Notes: generated by a model from the letters alone, not told the origin. A stretch of 64,000 nt of DNA from Brooklawnia cerclae (GCF_011758645.1 NZ_JAAMOZ010000001.1:372001-436000), one strand, 5' to 3'; numbered from the stretch's first letter, positions 1 to 7,392 are shown. Program-made: numbers and translations.

Positions 1-5
1 CCGAT

Positions 6-230
6 ATGGGGCGCGGCCGTGCAAAGGCGAAGCAGACAAAGGTAGCTCGCGATCTGAAGTATCGCTCAGTTGACACAGACTTCGCCTCACTGGAGCGAGA
101 GCTCCGAGGTGAGACTGCTGACGGTGAGGACATCTACGAAGAGGTCCCCGACAAGTACGCTGACCTGGCCTCGCGCTATGACGAGGATGACGAAGTCGCG
201 TACGAGCAGGACGACGACGAGCGCCGCTGA
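6..230 (+). CDS. DUF3073 domain-containing protein
   Basis: A 74-residue acidic protein that opens with MGRGRAKAKQTKVARDLKY, the conserved basic N-terminus of the actinobacterial DUF3073 family, followed by a strongly acidic tail rich in Asp and Glu. The length fits the family. The function of the family is unknown; the mixed basic/acidic layout without membrane segment or signal peptide suggests a small cytoplasmic protein. The ATG is only five bases inside the window, so the promoter and ribosome binding site cannot be judged. The family itself is a good marker that the host is an actinobacterium. Confidence 0.9.
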   Translation: MGRGRAKAKQTKVARDLKYRSVDTDFASLERELRGETADGEDIYEEVPDKYADLASRYDEDDEVAYEQDDDERR

Positions 231-262
231 TTCCTGACGGGTCGTGGCGCTAGCGTTGTGCC

Positions 263-1228
263 ATGAACCACGCTTGGGTTGACGACCGCCTCCTGCGGGG
301 GTACCAGGCCACCACGTGGCCGCTCGAAGGAGCACAGATCGCTGACGGTGAGCCCGACAGCACCCTGACCGCCACCCTCGTGCGGCGCAACGCACCCCGT
401 CACGCACGGGCGGTGCTCTATGTCCACGGGTGGAACGACTACTTCTTCCAGACCCATCTGGCTGATTTCTGGGACCGCGAGGGCTTCGACTTCTACGCGA
501 TCGACCTGCACCGCTACGGACGCAATCTGCGCCCGGGGCTGTTCGCCGGCTACACCACCGATCTGGACGAATACGTCGCCGAACTGGACGAGGCGTACGA
601 CATCGTCCGCGCCGAGGGACATGACCTCATCACGGTGAACGCCCATTCGACGGGAGGCCTCGTGGCCAGCCTGTGGGTTGCGGGATCGGAGCACCAGTTC
701 AATGGGGTCGTCCTCAACTCGCCGTGGCTCGACATGTCTGCCCCCGAGTTGTTGAGGCGTGCCGCCATGCCGCTCATCACCTCTGTGGCGGCACTGAAGC
801 CGACCTCCGTGATGCAGACGAGCGATACCGGCTTCTATGCGCGTACGATCTTCGCCGACCAGGACGGGGAGTGGACGCCTGACCACGATTACAAGTCGAA
901 CCCCGCGTTCCTGGCCCGGTTCGGGTGGGGGAAGGCGATCCTGCGCGGGCAGGAGCGGGTGGCCGAGAGCCTGGGCATCCAGACCCCGGTGCTGTCGATG
1001 ATGAGCGCCCGCAGCAACCTCAGTGCGACGAAATGGGACGAGTCCCTGAACACGGTCGACCTCGTCCTCGACGTCGATCGGCTGGCAGCGATCTCATGGC
1101 GGCTGGGTGCCCTGGTCACCATCGTCCGTATCGAGAACGGCATGCACGATCTGGTGTTGTCCCCGCATCCGGTCAGGGACGAGGTATTCGCGGAGATCTC
1201 GCGTTGGTTGAAGGTGTACGTGCGCTGA
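263..1228 (+). CDS. Alpha/beta hydrolase (serine aminopeptidase S33-like)
   Basis: A 321-residue alpha/beta hydrolase. An oxyanion-type VLYVHGWND segment lies near residue 55 and the nucleophile elbow reads NAHSTGG near residue 123, with Ser as presumed nucleophile. A late NGMHDLVLS segment supplies the likely catalytic His. This is the layout of monoacylglycerol-lipase/lysophospholipase-like members of the S33 group; the substrate is unknown. No signal peptide is visible, so a cytoplasmic esterase or lipase is likely. It follows the DUF3073 gene by 32 bases on the same strand and may be cotranscribed. A strong stem-loop lies 57 bases downstream of its stop. Confidence 0.8.
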   Translation: MNHAWVDDRLLRGYQATTWPLEGAQIADGEPDSTLTATLVRRNAPRHARAVLYVHGWNDYFFQTHLADFWDREGFDFYAIDLHRYGRNLRPGLFAGYTTDLDEYVAELDEAYDIVRAEGHDLITVNAHSTGGLVASLWVAGSEHQFNGVVLNSPWLDMSAPELLRRAAMPLITSVAALKPTSVMQTSDTGFYARTIFADQDGEWTPDHDYKSNPAFLARFGWGKAILRGQERVAESLGIQTPVLSMMSARSNLSATKWDESLNTVDLVLDVDRLAAISWRLGALVTIVRIENGMHDLVLSPHPVRDEVFAEISRWLKVYVR

Positions 1229-1284
1229 GGCCGTGGCCCGTTGGGTCGGCCGACTTCGTGCGTCAGAAGAACAGGCGCGGACGG

Positions 1285-1326
1285 AATCCGTTGTTGCGGA
1301 CAAGATCTCATCCGCAACAACGGATT
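1285..1326. repeat. Perfect 16-bp inverted repeat (hairpin, possible terminator)
   Basis: The arms AATCCGTTGTTGCGGA (1285-1300) and its exact reverse complement (1311-1326) enclose a 10-base loop. There is no long T run on either side, so simple Rho-independent termination is uncertain. It sits between the convergent hydrolase gene and the leftward tRNA genes, where a bidirectional terminator would be expected. Confidence 0.65.
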
Positions 1327-1403
1327 TCATCCGCAGGTCTGTCAGCCGAGGACGCCCGTTGCCGGGGAACGTCCGATGCGGGCATATCGAAGAATCGGTG
1401 GGG

Positions 1404-1477
1404 TGGCCAGGGGCGGGGTCGAACCGCCGACCTTTCACTTTTCAGGCGAACGCTGCTACCTACTGAGCTACCTGGCC
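1404..1477 (-). tRNA. tRNA-Phe (GAA)
   Basis: The minus strand folds as a full tRNA: acceptor GGCCAGG pairs with CCTGGCC, the D arm starts GCTCAG, the anticodon loop is CTGAAAA with anticodon GAA between the stem TTCGC/GTGAA, and the T loop is TTCGACC with stem GGCGG/CCGCC. The discriminator base is A at 1404. No encoded CCA follows. It lies four bases after a tRNA-Asp gene on the same strand, so the two are probably processed from one transcript. Confidence 0.95.
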
Positions 1478-1481
1478 GTGG

Positions 1482-1555
1482 CGACCCCGACGGGACTCGA
1501 ACCCGCGACCTCCGCCGTGACAGGGCGGCGCGCTAACCAACTGCGCTACGGGGCC
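1482..1555 (-). tRNA. tRNA-Asp (GTC)
   Basis: The minus strand gives acceptor GGCCCCG pairing with CGGGGTC, D arm GCGC/GCGC, anticodon loop CTGTCAC (anticodon GTC) in stem CCGCC/GGCGG, and T loop TTCGAGT in stem GCGGG/CCCGT. Discriminator G at 1482. It is the promoter-proximal member of an Asp-Phe tandem. Confidence 0.95.
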
Positions 1556-1623
1556 AGGTGCGTCCGCAACCGGACAGCTTGGAAAGCATAACCCGAACCC
1601 GGTGTGGGACGCAAAGCGGCGGG

Positions 1624-2280
1624 CTACTGGGCCATGTGCCGCTCTTCGGGGCTGAACGCGGCGGCGGCGCGTATCTCGTCGGGGGTGACGTCAGGCCCTG
1701 CCAGAAGGAGCTCCCGCGTGCGACCGACGGCCCCGGATGCGGCTTCGTAGGCGCCGCGAGAGTTCCCGCGGCTGTACGTCAGTGAGCGTTCGCGCGAGAT
1801 TCCCATGCGCATGCCCTCCTCGATGGCGTCCTGCCCCGATCCCATGTAGAGGAAGGTCCAGCTGTACTGCCTCTCCTGTTGTGCGATGAGGTCTGCGACC
1901 GCTTGGTAGCTGAACTCCTTGGACGAGTTCTCGAGCCCGTCGGTGACGATGCACACGATGACGGCACCAGGGCGATCCTGCTCCGGAAGCGTCGCCAGCC
2001 GTGTGCCCAGTTCGATGACGGTGCGGCCGACAGCATCGAGCAGAGCGGTCGCACCGCGCGGCTCGATGGACAAGGGCGGCACTCGGTGGATCGGGACATC
2101 GCTAAAGACCGGTTCGTAGCTGGTGTCGAACTGGGTGAGCGAAACGACACACTCGCCCGGAATGGCCTGCTGGGACTCGATGAATGCGTTGAAGCCGCCC
2201 TCGGCGTCGGAGCGGATCCCCGCCATGGATCCGGATCGGTCGATGACGGCCTGGATGTGGGTGAGTTTCGGGTTGGTCAT
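1624..2280 (-). CDS. von Willebrand factor A domain protein
   Basis: A 218-residue single-domain vWA protein. The MIDAS motif DRSGSM (DxSxS) lies near residues 12-17 and further metal-coordinating positions follow in the fold, including a Thr/Asp region around CIVTDGLEN. No signal peptide or membrane segment is visible, so it looks like a cytoplasmic metal-dependent adhesion-fold protein of unknown partner, similar to bacterial vWA proteins next to stress or MoxR-type genes. I chose the ATG at 2280 because a GGGAGA ribosome binding site lies just upstream; an upstream in-frame ATG would add 21 residues of low plausibility. It stands alone here. Confidence 0.85.
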   Translation of the reverse strand: MTNPKLTHIQAVIDRSGSMAGIRSDAEGGFNAFIESQQAIPGECVVSLTQFDTSYEPVFSDVPIHRVPPLSIEPRGATALLDAVGRTVIELGTRLATLPEQDRPGAVIVCIVTDGLENSSKEFSYQAVADLIAQQERQYSWTFLYMGSGQDAIEEGMRMGISRERSLTYSRGNSRGAYEAASGAVGRTRELLLAGPDVTPDEIRAAAAFSPEERHMAQ

Positions 2281-2443
2281 GGCGTGTCTCCCGTCGCTGG
2301 AGGATCGCATGGTTGCGAAGCGAGTCCGACTGTAGGGGCGCACTGTGACAGTTTTCCGAGCACTCGGGTCGGCTGGCTCGCGTCGTCATGGACGCGAACT
2401 GTTCCGCTGCGTCCTGGCCCAGGCGACGCTCAACCAGCCCACC

Positions 2444-3238
2444 TCAGGCGAAACGTCCACCCTCCATGCAGGCGATGACGGCCCCGCGCACGCCGCGCAC
2501 GTCCAGTTCGGAGGTTGCGCGTATCGTCGTCCCGCCCGGTGTGCTGACGCGGTGCTGATGGGCCGACGGGGGCAGGTCGGAAGCGGTCAGGGTCGCTCCC
2601 GCGCCCGACACGGCGGCTGCGACGATGCCTCGCGCCTGCTCGCGGGGGAATCCGGCCATGACCCCCCACTGCACCAACGCATCGGCCACGTAGTAGATCA
2701 CGGCTTGACCGTGGCCTGCCAGGGTGCCGATCGTGCCGAGTTGTTCCTCGTCCAGATCGATGACGGTGCCGACCTGCTCCAGGAGCGTGTGGACGCGCCG
2801 GGCGATCGTGCCGGGGCAGTCGTCCGCGGGGCAGAAGCCGATCACGGCCGCGCCGACGGCCATGGCCGGGTTGGGCATCGCCCGGATGATCGGGATGCCC
2901 GCGGGCAGGTGCTCGGAGAGGACGGCGAGGCTGGGAGCGCCAGTGAGCGACACGACAACCGCACCTGGTGCGAGGCTCTCACGGAGGTCGTCCAGCACGC
3001 CCACGACCTGGGCGGGACGCACGGCGACGACGACCAGGTCCGCGTCCCGCACGGCGGCCCGCGCGGGCAAGGGGACGACGCCCAGCCGCTCGGCCAGCGC
3101 CTCGGCGTGCTCGGGCGAGTGCGTCGACACCCGGATCGTCCCGGGATCGATCCCCGCCCGGACGAGCCCTTCCACCAACGATGATCCCAGCTGACCGGCT
3201 CCGATCACCGCGATCGTGCCCTGCCATGCCTCGCCCAT
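2444..3238 (-). CDS. proC: Pyrroline-5-carboxylate reductase
   Basis: A 264-residue protein with an N-terminal Rossmann dinucleotide site IAVIGAGQLGSSL (about residues 9-21), the MPNPAMAVG segment typical of P5C reductase near residue 115, and the C-terminal proline-biosynthesis signature ending STPGGTT near residue 235. It should catalyse the last step of proline synthesis, reducing pyrroline-5-carboxylate with NAD(P)H in the cytoplasm. Length fits the family. The ATG at 3238 is preceded by GGAGGACTC. It is monocistronic, divergent from the metal-sensor operon starting at 3386. Confidence 0.88.
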   Translation of the reverse strand: MGEAWQGTIAVIGAGQLGSSLVEGLVRAGIDPGTIRVSTHSPEHAEALAERLGVVPLPARAAVRDADLVVVAVRPAQVVGVLDDLRESLAPGAVVVSLTGAPSLAVLSEHLPAGIPIIRAMPNPAMAVGAAVIGFCPADDCPGTIARRVHTLLEQVGTVIDLDEEQLGTIGTLAGHGQAVIYYVADALVQWGVMAGFPREQARGIVAAAVSGAGATLTASDLPPSAHQHRVSTPGGTTIRATSELDVRGVRGAVIACMEGGRFA

Positions 3239-3358
3239 GAGTCCTCCTTCTTCGCCGTCCGGTCCGGCATTCGCTCTGCCGGTGTCCCCGCAAGCCTAGG
3301 AGGGACGAGGGACATTCGGGCGCGTCCTCAGATCCGGGCGGCGACCCCCGTTCCATTC

Positions 3359-3394
3359 ATCGCCAACTGGCGATACCATCGTTTCATGACGATG
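3359..3394. promoter_or_regulatory. Tandem palindromes over the CmtR-like start (probable operator)
   Basis: Two palindromes are visible: ATCGCC-aact-GGCGAT (3359-3374) and CATCGT-ttcatg-ACGATG (3377-3394). The second spans the start codon of the ArsR-type regulator at 3386. This is the expected place for an autorepressing metal-sensor operator. The sites are read directly; their binding by the neighbouring regulator is an inference. Confidence 0.55.
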
Positions 3395-3763
3395 AATGTC
3401 GAAGTGCTACGTGGCCCTGACACGGTGGCGACGGCCACGTACGCCCGACTCTTCCATGCGCTGTCGGACGAGTCGCGTCTGGCGATCCTCCAGCATCTGT
3501 CGCTGGGGGAACACCGGGTGCGCGACCTCGTCGAACACATGGGATTCGCGCAATCGACGATCAGCAAGCACCTGAGCTGCCTGCGTGAGTGCGGTCTGGT
3601 GACCGTGCGCACCGAGGGGCGGGCATCGTGGTTCGCGCTGGCCGAGCCGGAGTTGCTGGCAGAGCTCCTGAGGGGGGCCGAGGGCCTGCTGGAGGCGACG
3701 GGTTCACAGGTGATGCTGTGCCGCCAGCTGCTGCGCCACCGGCCCGGTGGGAGGGCTCGCTGA
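3386..3763 (+). CDS. ArsR/SmtB-family metal sensor, CmtR-like
   Basis: A 125-residue winged-helix repressor of the ArsR family. Cys65 and Cys69 sit in the recognition helix (KHLSCLRECG), and Cys112 lies near the C-terminus. The C-x3-C pair plus a distal Cys is the ligand set described for the cadmium/lead sensor CmtR of mycobacteria, rather than that of ArsR or SmtB. It should repress its own operon until Cd, Pb or a similar thiophilic ion binds. Its stop overlaps the start of the CDF pump (TGATG), which makes translational coupling likely. Palindromes cover its start codon. Metal identity is an inference. Confidence 0.85.
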   Translation: MTMNVEVLRGPDTVATATYARLFHALSDESRLAILQHLSLGEHRVRDLVEHMGFAQSTISKHLSCLRECGLVTVRTEGRASWFALAEPELLAELLRGAEGLLEATGSQVMLCRQLLRHRPGGRAR

Positions 3764-4710
3764 TGGGAGCGGGACACGATCACACCCACGGACACGACCA
3801 TGACCACAGCCATGGCGGTGACGTAACCCGGACGAAGCTGGCCATTGCCTTCGGGATCGCGGCGACGATCGTCGTGGCTCAGGCGGTCGGCTCGCTGCTG
3901 ACCGGAAGCCTCGCGCTGCTGACCGACACCGCGCATGCACTCACAGATGCGGCCGGTCTGCTGGTCGCGCTGGTCGCCGCCCACCTGATGACGCGTCCCG
4001 CCACCAAGAGCCGCACGTGGGGATTCCGCAGGGTCGAGGTTCTCTCCGCCCTGGGCCAGGCCTCGCTGTTGCTCGCCGTCGGCGTGTATGCGGCGATCGA
4101 GGGTGTGCGACGGCTCTTCGCGCCGCCCGAGGTGCCCGCGACCGAGCTGTTCGTTTTCGGTGTGGTGGGCCTGGCCGCCAACGTGGTCGGCATCCTCGTG
4201 CTGTCGTCCGGCCGCACCTCGAGCTTCAACATGCGGGCCGCCTTCCTCGAGGTCGTCAACGACGCACTCGGGTCGGTCGGCGTCATCGTCGCCGCGATCG
4301 TCATGGCGACCACCGGCTTCGCCCAGGCGGACGCGATCGCCGGTCTGTTCATCGTCGCGCTGATCGTCCCGCGGGCGATCCGGCTGATGCTCGAGACGTC
4401 GAAGGTGCTCATGGAGTTCACCCCCGAGGGCCTCGACCTGGACGAGGTGCGCCGCCACATCCTGTCGATCGACCACGTGCGAGGCGTCCACGACGTCCAT
4501 GCGTCCACCGTTGCCACAGGGCTGCCGACGATCTCGGCGCACATCGTCGTGGACGACGAGTGTTTCAGCGACGGTCACGCGCCCGAGATCTTGCACCGCA
4601 TCTCGGAGTGCGTCGCGAAGCACTTCGACGTGTCGATCACGCATTCGACGTTCCAGCTGGAGACCGAACGGCTGAGCGGGGACGAGGCCCCGGCCGTCCG
4701 GCACGCCTGA
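3763..4710 (+). CDS. Cation diffusion facilitator (CzcD-like metal efflux pump)
   Basis: A 315-residue CDF transporter. It opens with a His-rich stretch (MGAGHDHTHGHDHDHSHGG) likely to bind metal, followed by six hydrophobic segments and a cytoplasmic C-terminal domain. The TM2 site reads HALTD (HxxxD), as in zinc/cadmium CDFs. The TM5 site reads EVVND, so a Glu stands where most CzcD-type pumps have His; this may alter metal choice. I chose the ATG at 3763, which overlaps the stop of the CmtR-like regulator and is followed at once by the His cluster. The pair forms a self-contained metal-resistance operon that ends at the left att site of the integrated element. Confidence 0.9.
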   Translation: MGAGHDHTHGHDHDHSHGGDVTRTKLAIAFGIAATIVVAQAVGSLLTGSLALLTDTAHALTDAAGLLVALVAAHLMTRPATKSRTWGFRRVEVLSALGQASLLLAVGVYAAIEGVRRLFAPPEVPATELFVFGVVGLAANVVGILVLSSGRTSSFNMRAAFLEVVNDALGSVGVIVAAIVMATTGFAQADAIAGLFIVALIVPRAIRLMLETSKVLMEFTPEGLDLDEVRRHILSIDHVRGVHDVHASTVATGLPTISAHIVVDDECFSDGHAPEILHRISECVAKHFDVSITHSTFQLETERLSGDEAPAVRHA

Positions 4711-4713
4711 CTG

Positions 4714-4758
4714 GTATCCCCAACCGGATTCGAACCGGCGCTGCCGCCTTGAAAGGGC
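4714..4758. repeat. attL: 45-bp duplicate of the tRNA-Glu 3' part
   Basis: These 45 bases are identical to 14900-14944, which form the 3' part (T arm and anticodon stem/loop) of the intact tRNA-Glu at the other end. The match ends abruptly on both sides. This is the standard footprint of a tyrosine integrase that recombines inside a tRNA gene. The left copy is a tRNA fragment without acceptor 5' half and is not a functional tRNA. Confidence 0.92.
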
Positions 4759-4862
4759 TAGCCGTGGGGCGTTGGCCACGTTTGCTAGTGGTGGGGGCGC
4801 TAGTCAAGTGGCATATGAGTGGTTGGTCAAGTTGGCCAGAATTTGCAAGTTTCGAAAATCCT

Positions 4863-4882
4863 GTGTTCAAACCGTGTTGAAA
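4863..4882 (+). promoter_or_regulatory. Candidate integrase arm-type sites, left end
   Basis: Two direct copies, GTGTTCAAA (4863) and GTGTTGAAA (4874), start 11 bases apart, 105 bases inside the left core. A matching pair with the same 11-base step is found near the right end (14810 and 14821). One helical turn of spacing at both ends fits arm-binding sites of a tyrosine integrase. The assignment is an inference from pattern and position. Confidence 0.45.
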
Positions 4883-4889
4883 AGTGAGA

Positions 4890-4922
4890 CCCCCCGCGCT
4901 CCCGAGCATTGGACGCGGGGGG
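4890..4922 (-). terminator. Terminator for the leftward capsid operon
   Basis: The arms CCCCCCGCG (4890-4898) and CGCGGGGGG (4914-4922) form a 9-bp GC stem, extended inside by TCC/GGA. Read leftward the stem is followed by TCTCACTTTT, a modest T-rich tail. It lies about 90 bases after the last structural gene of the element. Confidence 0.7.
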
Positions 4923-5012
4923 CCTCGGTCGGTGCGAGCAGGTCGGTTGGAGAGAGAAGGACCGCCTTCGCGCGGAAGTAACGAAACGCGTTGACTCGCA
5001 CACGTGTTGGGG

Positions 5013-5396
5013 TTAGGTGACCCGGACGCAGGGGAGCCGACGGGCGACACCCCAGTCGTCGAGCACTGCACCGACGACGGACAGTTCCACCCCGGGCAGC
5101 GCCGGATCTCCGGGTGCGCTGGTGATGATGGCGCGGAGCTCGCCGGCCGGGATCGAGGTATCCATGGGCAGCCGCAACTCGAAGTTGGAGACGGTGAGCG
5201 GTTGCCCGGCGGAGACGGCTTGCTCGAACCTGTCGAGCGACTTGAGCCAAGCCGGGCCCTCGTAGAGGGTGACCCAGTTCGGCGTGATCATGTTCGTCAC
5301 CGGGTCGTACAGCTCGCCGTCCTTGAGCTGGAGGCGTGCCGTGAGTGTCATCGACATGCGGAACTTGCGGCGCAGGACGTTCGACTGTGGTCTCAT
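5013..5396 (-). CDS. Phage head-tail connector-like protein (DUF6093-like)
   Basis: A 127-residue protein and the last gene of the leftward structural operon of the element. It sits where head-completion or head-tail adaptor proteins are found, directly after another small connector gene, and its start overlaps that gene's stop. Residues such as LKDGELYDPVTN and the segment YEGPAW resemble actinophage DUF6093 proteins, which I recall only by sequence style, so the family call is tentative. No signal peptide, membrane segment or enzyme motif is seen. With the capsid present and tail genes absent, its likely role is to close the head and offer a docking surface for helper-phage tails. Confidence 0.55.
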   Translation of the reverse strand: MRPQSNVLRRKFRMSMTLTARLQLKDGELYDPVTNMITPNWVTLYEGPAWLKSLDRFEQAVSAGQPLTVSNFELRLPMDTSIPAGELRAIITSAPGDPALPGVELSVVGAVLDDWGVARRLPCVRVT

Positions 5397-5731
5397 GACG
5401 CTCGCTTCCTCCAGCGGTTGAGTGCTTGCTGCTCAGCCAGCGTGAAGCCGAGGAACGGCGTGCTGACGACCGAGTAGTCGCCGACCTGCTCGCGGACGTT
5501 CTGGGCCGGGTTGGTGACCAGCCGGGCGGTGGCCGTGGTGATCACTGCGGCGATCTCCGGGGCCACGAACCCTAACTCATCGTCGAAGCCCCGGTTGCGG
5601 GTGTAGCCGCGTACGAGGTCGGTTACGAGCTGGACGTGGCGGGTGGCCAGGGCAACCAGCGTGGTGTCGGTGCCCTGGTCGAGAAAGCTCGCCACGTCCT
5701 GCCCGGTCGGGACGGTCTTGTCGAAGCTCAC
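5393..5731 (-). CDS. Phage head-tail connector-like protein
   Basis: A 112-residue, largely helical protein lying between the capsid gene and the terminal connector gene. Size and place match gp6/gp15-type head-tail connector proteins that form the ring under the portal. Ala-rich helices such as TTATARLVTN and a basic C-terminus (NRWRKRAS) are visible. It starts five bases after the capsid stop and its own stop overlaps the next start by four bases, so the three genes are translated as a unit. Sequence alone does not show a specific family with certainty. Confidence 0.6.
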   Translation of the reverse strand: MSFDKTVPTGQDVASFLDQGTDTTLVALATRHVQLVTDLVRGYTRNRGFDDELGFVAPEIAAVITTATARLVTNPAQNVREQVGDYSVVSTPFLGFTLAEQQALNRWRKRAS

Positions 5732-5736
5732 GATGA

Positions 5737-6651
5737 TCAGGACCTGGTGATCCCGGTGATAGTCACGATCGCCTCGGGGTTGAGCGGCGCGGCGTCGTAG
5801 CGGGCGACCACGCGTATTGCTTGCTGGTCGAAGTCGGCGTACCGCTCGGTCAGCACCTTCACCGACGGGGCCAGGTCGCGGGCGACGGCGATCTGGGAGA
5901 AGTCGACCAGTGCCGCCCGGCCGGTGGTGACCTCGGAGACGGTCACGTCGGGCACACGGTTCGAGACGATGACCTGGGAGCCCCAGAGCCGGAACACTCC
6001 GTCGGCGGTCGGGTCGGGGGTCAGTAGGTACTTCGACGAGCCAGTGGCTTCCTTGAGCTTGCGGAGCTCAACGAAGTCGCCAGGCTGCATGATCCACTTG
6101 AGGCTCGACATGTTGACGCCGGCGGCCAAGGCCAGGCCCCATGCGTCCAGCAGGACGTCGAGGTCGAGGGCTCCGGCAGCGTTCACGGTCTGGACTCCGG
6201 AGTAGGCGAACAGCCCCTTGGGCGTCTCGATTCCGTCGCCTCCGGCTGACAGGAACTGCGTGTCGAGCTTTGCGGCGACGGAGTTGACGAGCCGGTCGCG
6301 GATGGCCGCGTCGAGGCTGACGACCGACTGGCGGGCCAGTTCGTTGGAGAAGCGCGTGATGACCTTGACCGACGCCAGGGTCGAGGGCAGCAGGGTCACC
6401 TCATCGAAGTCGATGTCGGCTTCAGGGATCTCCTCGTTCTCCCCCGTGAACGCCAGAGACGAGTCGATCAGGTCGCCGTTCTTCGGGATGCGCAGGGGCC
6501 CGGCGGTGTCGAAGATCCGGGGCCCCGCAGACAGGAACACCGATCGTTCCTGCAGCGGCTGGACAAGGATGCGCTGCACCTGCTCTGCGGTCAGCTCGGC
6601 GGCGGCGGTCGACCCGGCGCCGGCGGTGGTGGTCTGGCTGGAAAGTGCCAT
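5737..6651 (-). CDS. Phage major capsid protein (HK97 fold)
   Basis: A 304-residue capsid protein. After a flexible N-terminus it shows the segment pattern of actinophage HK97-type capsids: a LQERSVFLSAGPRIFDT strand region, the P-loop-like LRIPKNGD, the E-loop region near ENEEIPEADIDFDE, and a late VVARYDAAPLNPEAIV segment. At about 300 residues it lacks a fused protease or long delta domain, consistent with the separate scaffold gene upstream. It should build the head of the element's own particle. A GC-box palindrome about 100 bases upstream (6749-6768) may control it. Confidence 0.88.
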   Translation of the reverse strand: MALSSQTTTAGAGSTAAAELTAEQVQRILVQPLQERSVFLSAGPRIFDTAGPLRIPKNGDLIDSSLAFTGENEEIPEADIDFDEVTLLPSTLASVKVITRFSNELARQSVVSLDAAIRDRLVNSVAAKLDTQFLSAGGDGIETPKGLFAYSGVQTVNAAGALDLDVLLDAWGLALAAGVNMSSLKWIMQPGDFVELRKLKEATGSSKYLLTPDPTADGVFRLWGSQVIVSNRVPDVTVSEVTTGRAALVDFSQIAVARDLAPSVKVLTERYADFDQQAIRVVARYDAAPLNPEAIVTITGITRS

Positions 6652-6748
6652 GAGAATGCTCCTAGCGGTGAGGATTCGGGTGAATCGCCCGGCCGCCAGG
6701 GCCGCGAGCTGTTGGGGGTGCCGGATACCAGACCCGACACCCCCAAGT

Positions 6749-6768
6749 ATATACCCCTGGGGGTATAT
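6749..6768. promoter_or_regulatory. Perfect palindrome ATATACCCC-TG-GGGGTATAT
   Basis: Nine-base arms around a TG centre, in the 122-base gap between the capsid gene and the small gene upstream. A related palindrome (ATACCCC-CTA-GGGGTAT) lies just before the terminase start at 10725-10741. Both resemble copper-sensor CsoR operators (TACCC...GGGTA) in form. They may be regulatory sites for late genes of the element. Confidence 0.5.
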
Positions 6769-6773
6769 GGGTG

Positions 6774-6977
6774 TTAGCGGCGGAAGTGGACTACGCTCTT
6801 GTCCTGCTCGTCGGTCCCGACGAATGTTGCATAGGTGCGCTCGCCGGCGGTCCAGAAGATCGGCCCGGACTCGATCCTGATCTTGCGGGCGGCCAGGTCC
6901 GCGATGGTGGCCTGCAACTCGGCGTCGACTTCGTCGGCTCCGGCCATGTACCCGATCTCGGTAGTGCTGGTGATCAT
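6774..6977 (-). CDS. Small structural-operon protein of unknown function
   Basis: A 67-residue protein starting MITSTTEIGYMAGADEV and ending with a beta-rich stretch (TYATFVGTDEQDKSVVHF). I chose this ATG because it is preceded by GGAGGAGAACGAC, a strong ribosome binding site; the longer open frame upstream is only a shadow of the scaffold gene. It lies between scaffold and capsid, where some phages place a small head-decoration or capsid-stabilising protein. No family is recognised, and that role is only suggested by position. Confidence 0.6.
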   Translation of the reverse strand: MITSTTEIGYMAGADEVDAELQATIADLAARKIRIESGPIFWTAGERTYATFVGTDEQDKSVVHFRR

Positions 6978-7005
6978 GTCGTTCTCCTCCAAGGGTGTCG
7001 TTGTG

Positions 7006-7392
7006 TCAGGCGTTGGCGCGCAGGATTGCGGCCAGGTCCACCGTGCCGGTGTCTGCGGCTGTCGCACCCTGCCCGATGGTTCCGTGCGGTGTGCGGGTGG
7101 CGTAGTGGGGGTGGGCGTCCAGCAGCTCGTCAATGGCGGCGTCGAGCTTCGACCAGTCGTCGAGGATGGCTTCATCGAAGGGCAGGTCGTTGGGGTCGGC
7201 CAGGCGGCCGGTGGCGGCGACCCGGGAGACGAACAGCTCCTTAGCAAGGTCGTCGGACCGCTTGGCCTTCACGCGGGCCTCGGCTGCCTCCTTCCGGAGC
7301 TGTTCGACGTAAGCCCTCGGGAAGGTGTCGGGCTCGGTATCCGGCTCCTGGGGGGCCAGTTCGCCGTCGTCGGTGTTCGTGTTCTCACTCAT
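7006..7392 (-). CDS. Phage scaffolding protein
   Basis: A 128-residue, highly charged helical protein: an acidic N-terminus (MSENTNTDDGELAPQEPD), a coiled-coil core with YVEQLRKEAAEARVKAKRSD, then an Asp-rich helical tail. This is the pattern of gp20-like scaffold proteins encoded just upstream of HK97-type capsids. It would guide procapsid assembly and then be released. AGGAGAGAACC precedes the ATG at 7392, and its first codons overlap the end of the MuF-like gene. No protease gene is seen nearby, so scaffold exit is probably by host proteolysis or escape. Confidence 0.75.
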   Translation of the reverse strand: MSENTNTDDGELAPQEPDTEPDTFPRAYVEQLRKEAAEARVKAKRSDDLAKELFVSRVAATGRLADPNDLPFDEAILDDWSKLDAAIDELLDAHPHYATRTPHGTIGQGATAADTGTVDLAAILRANA

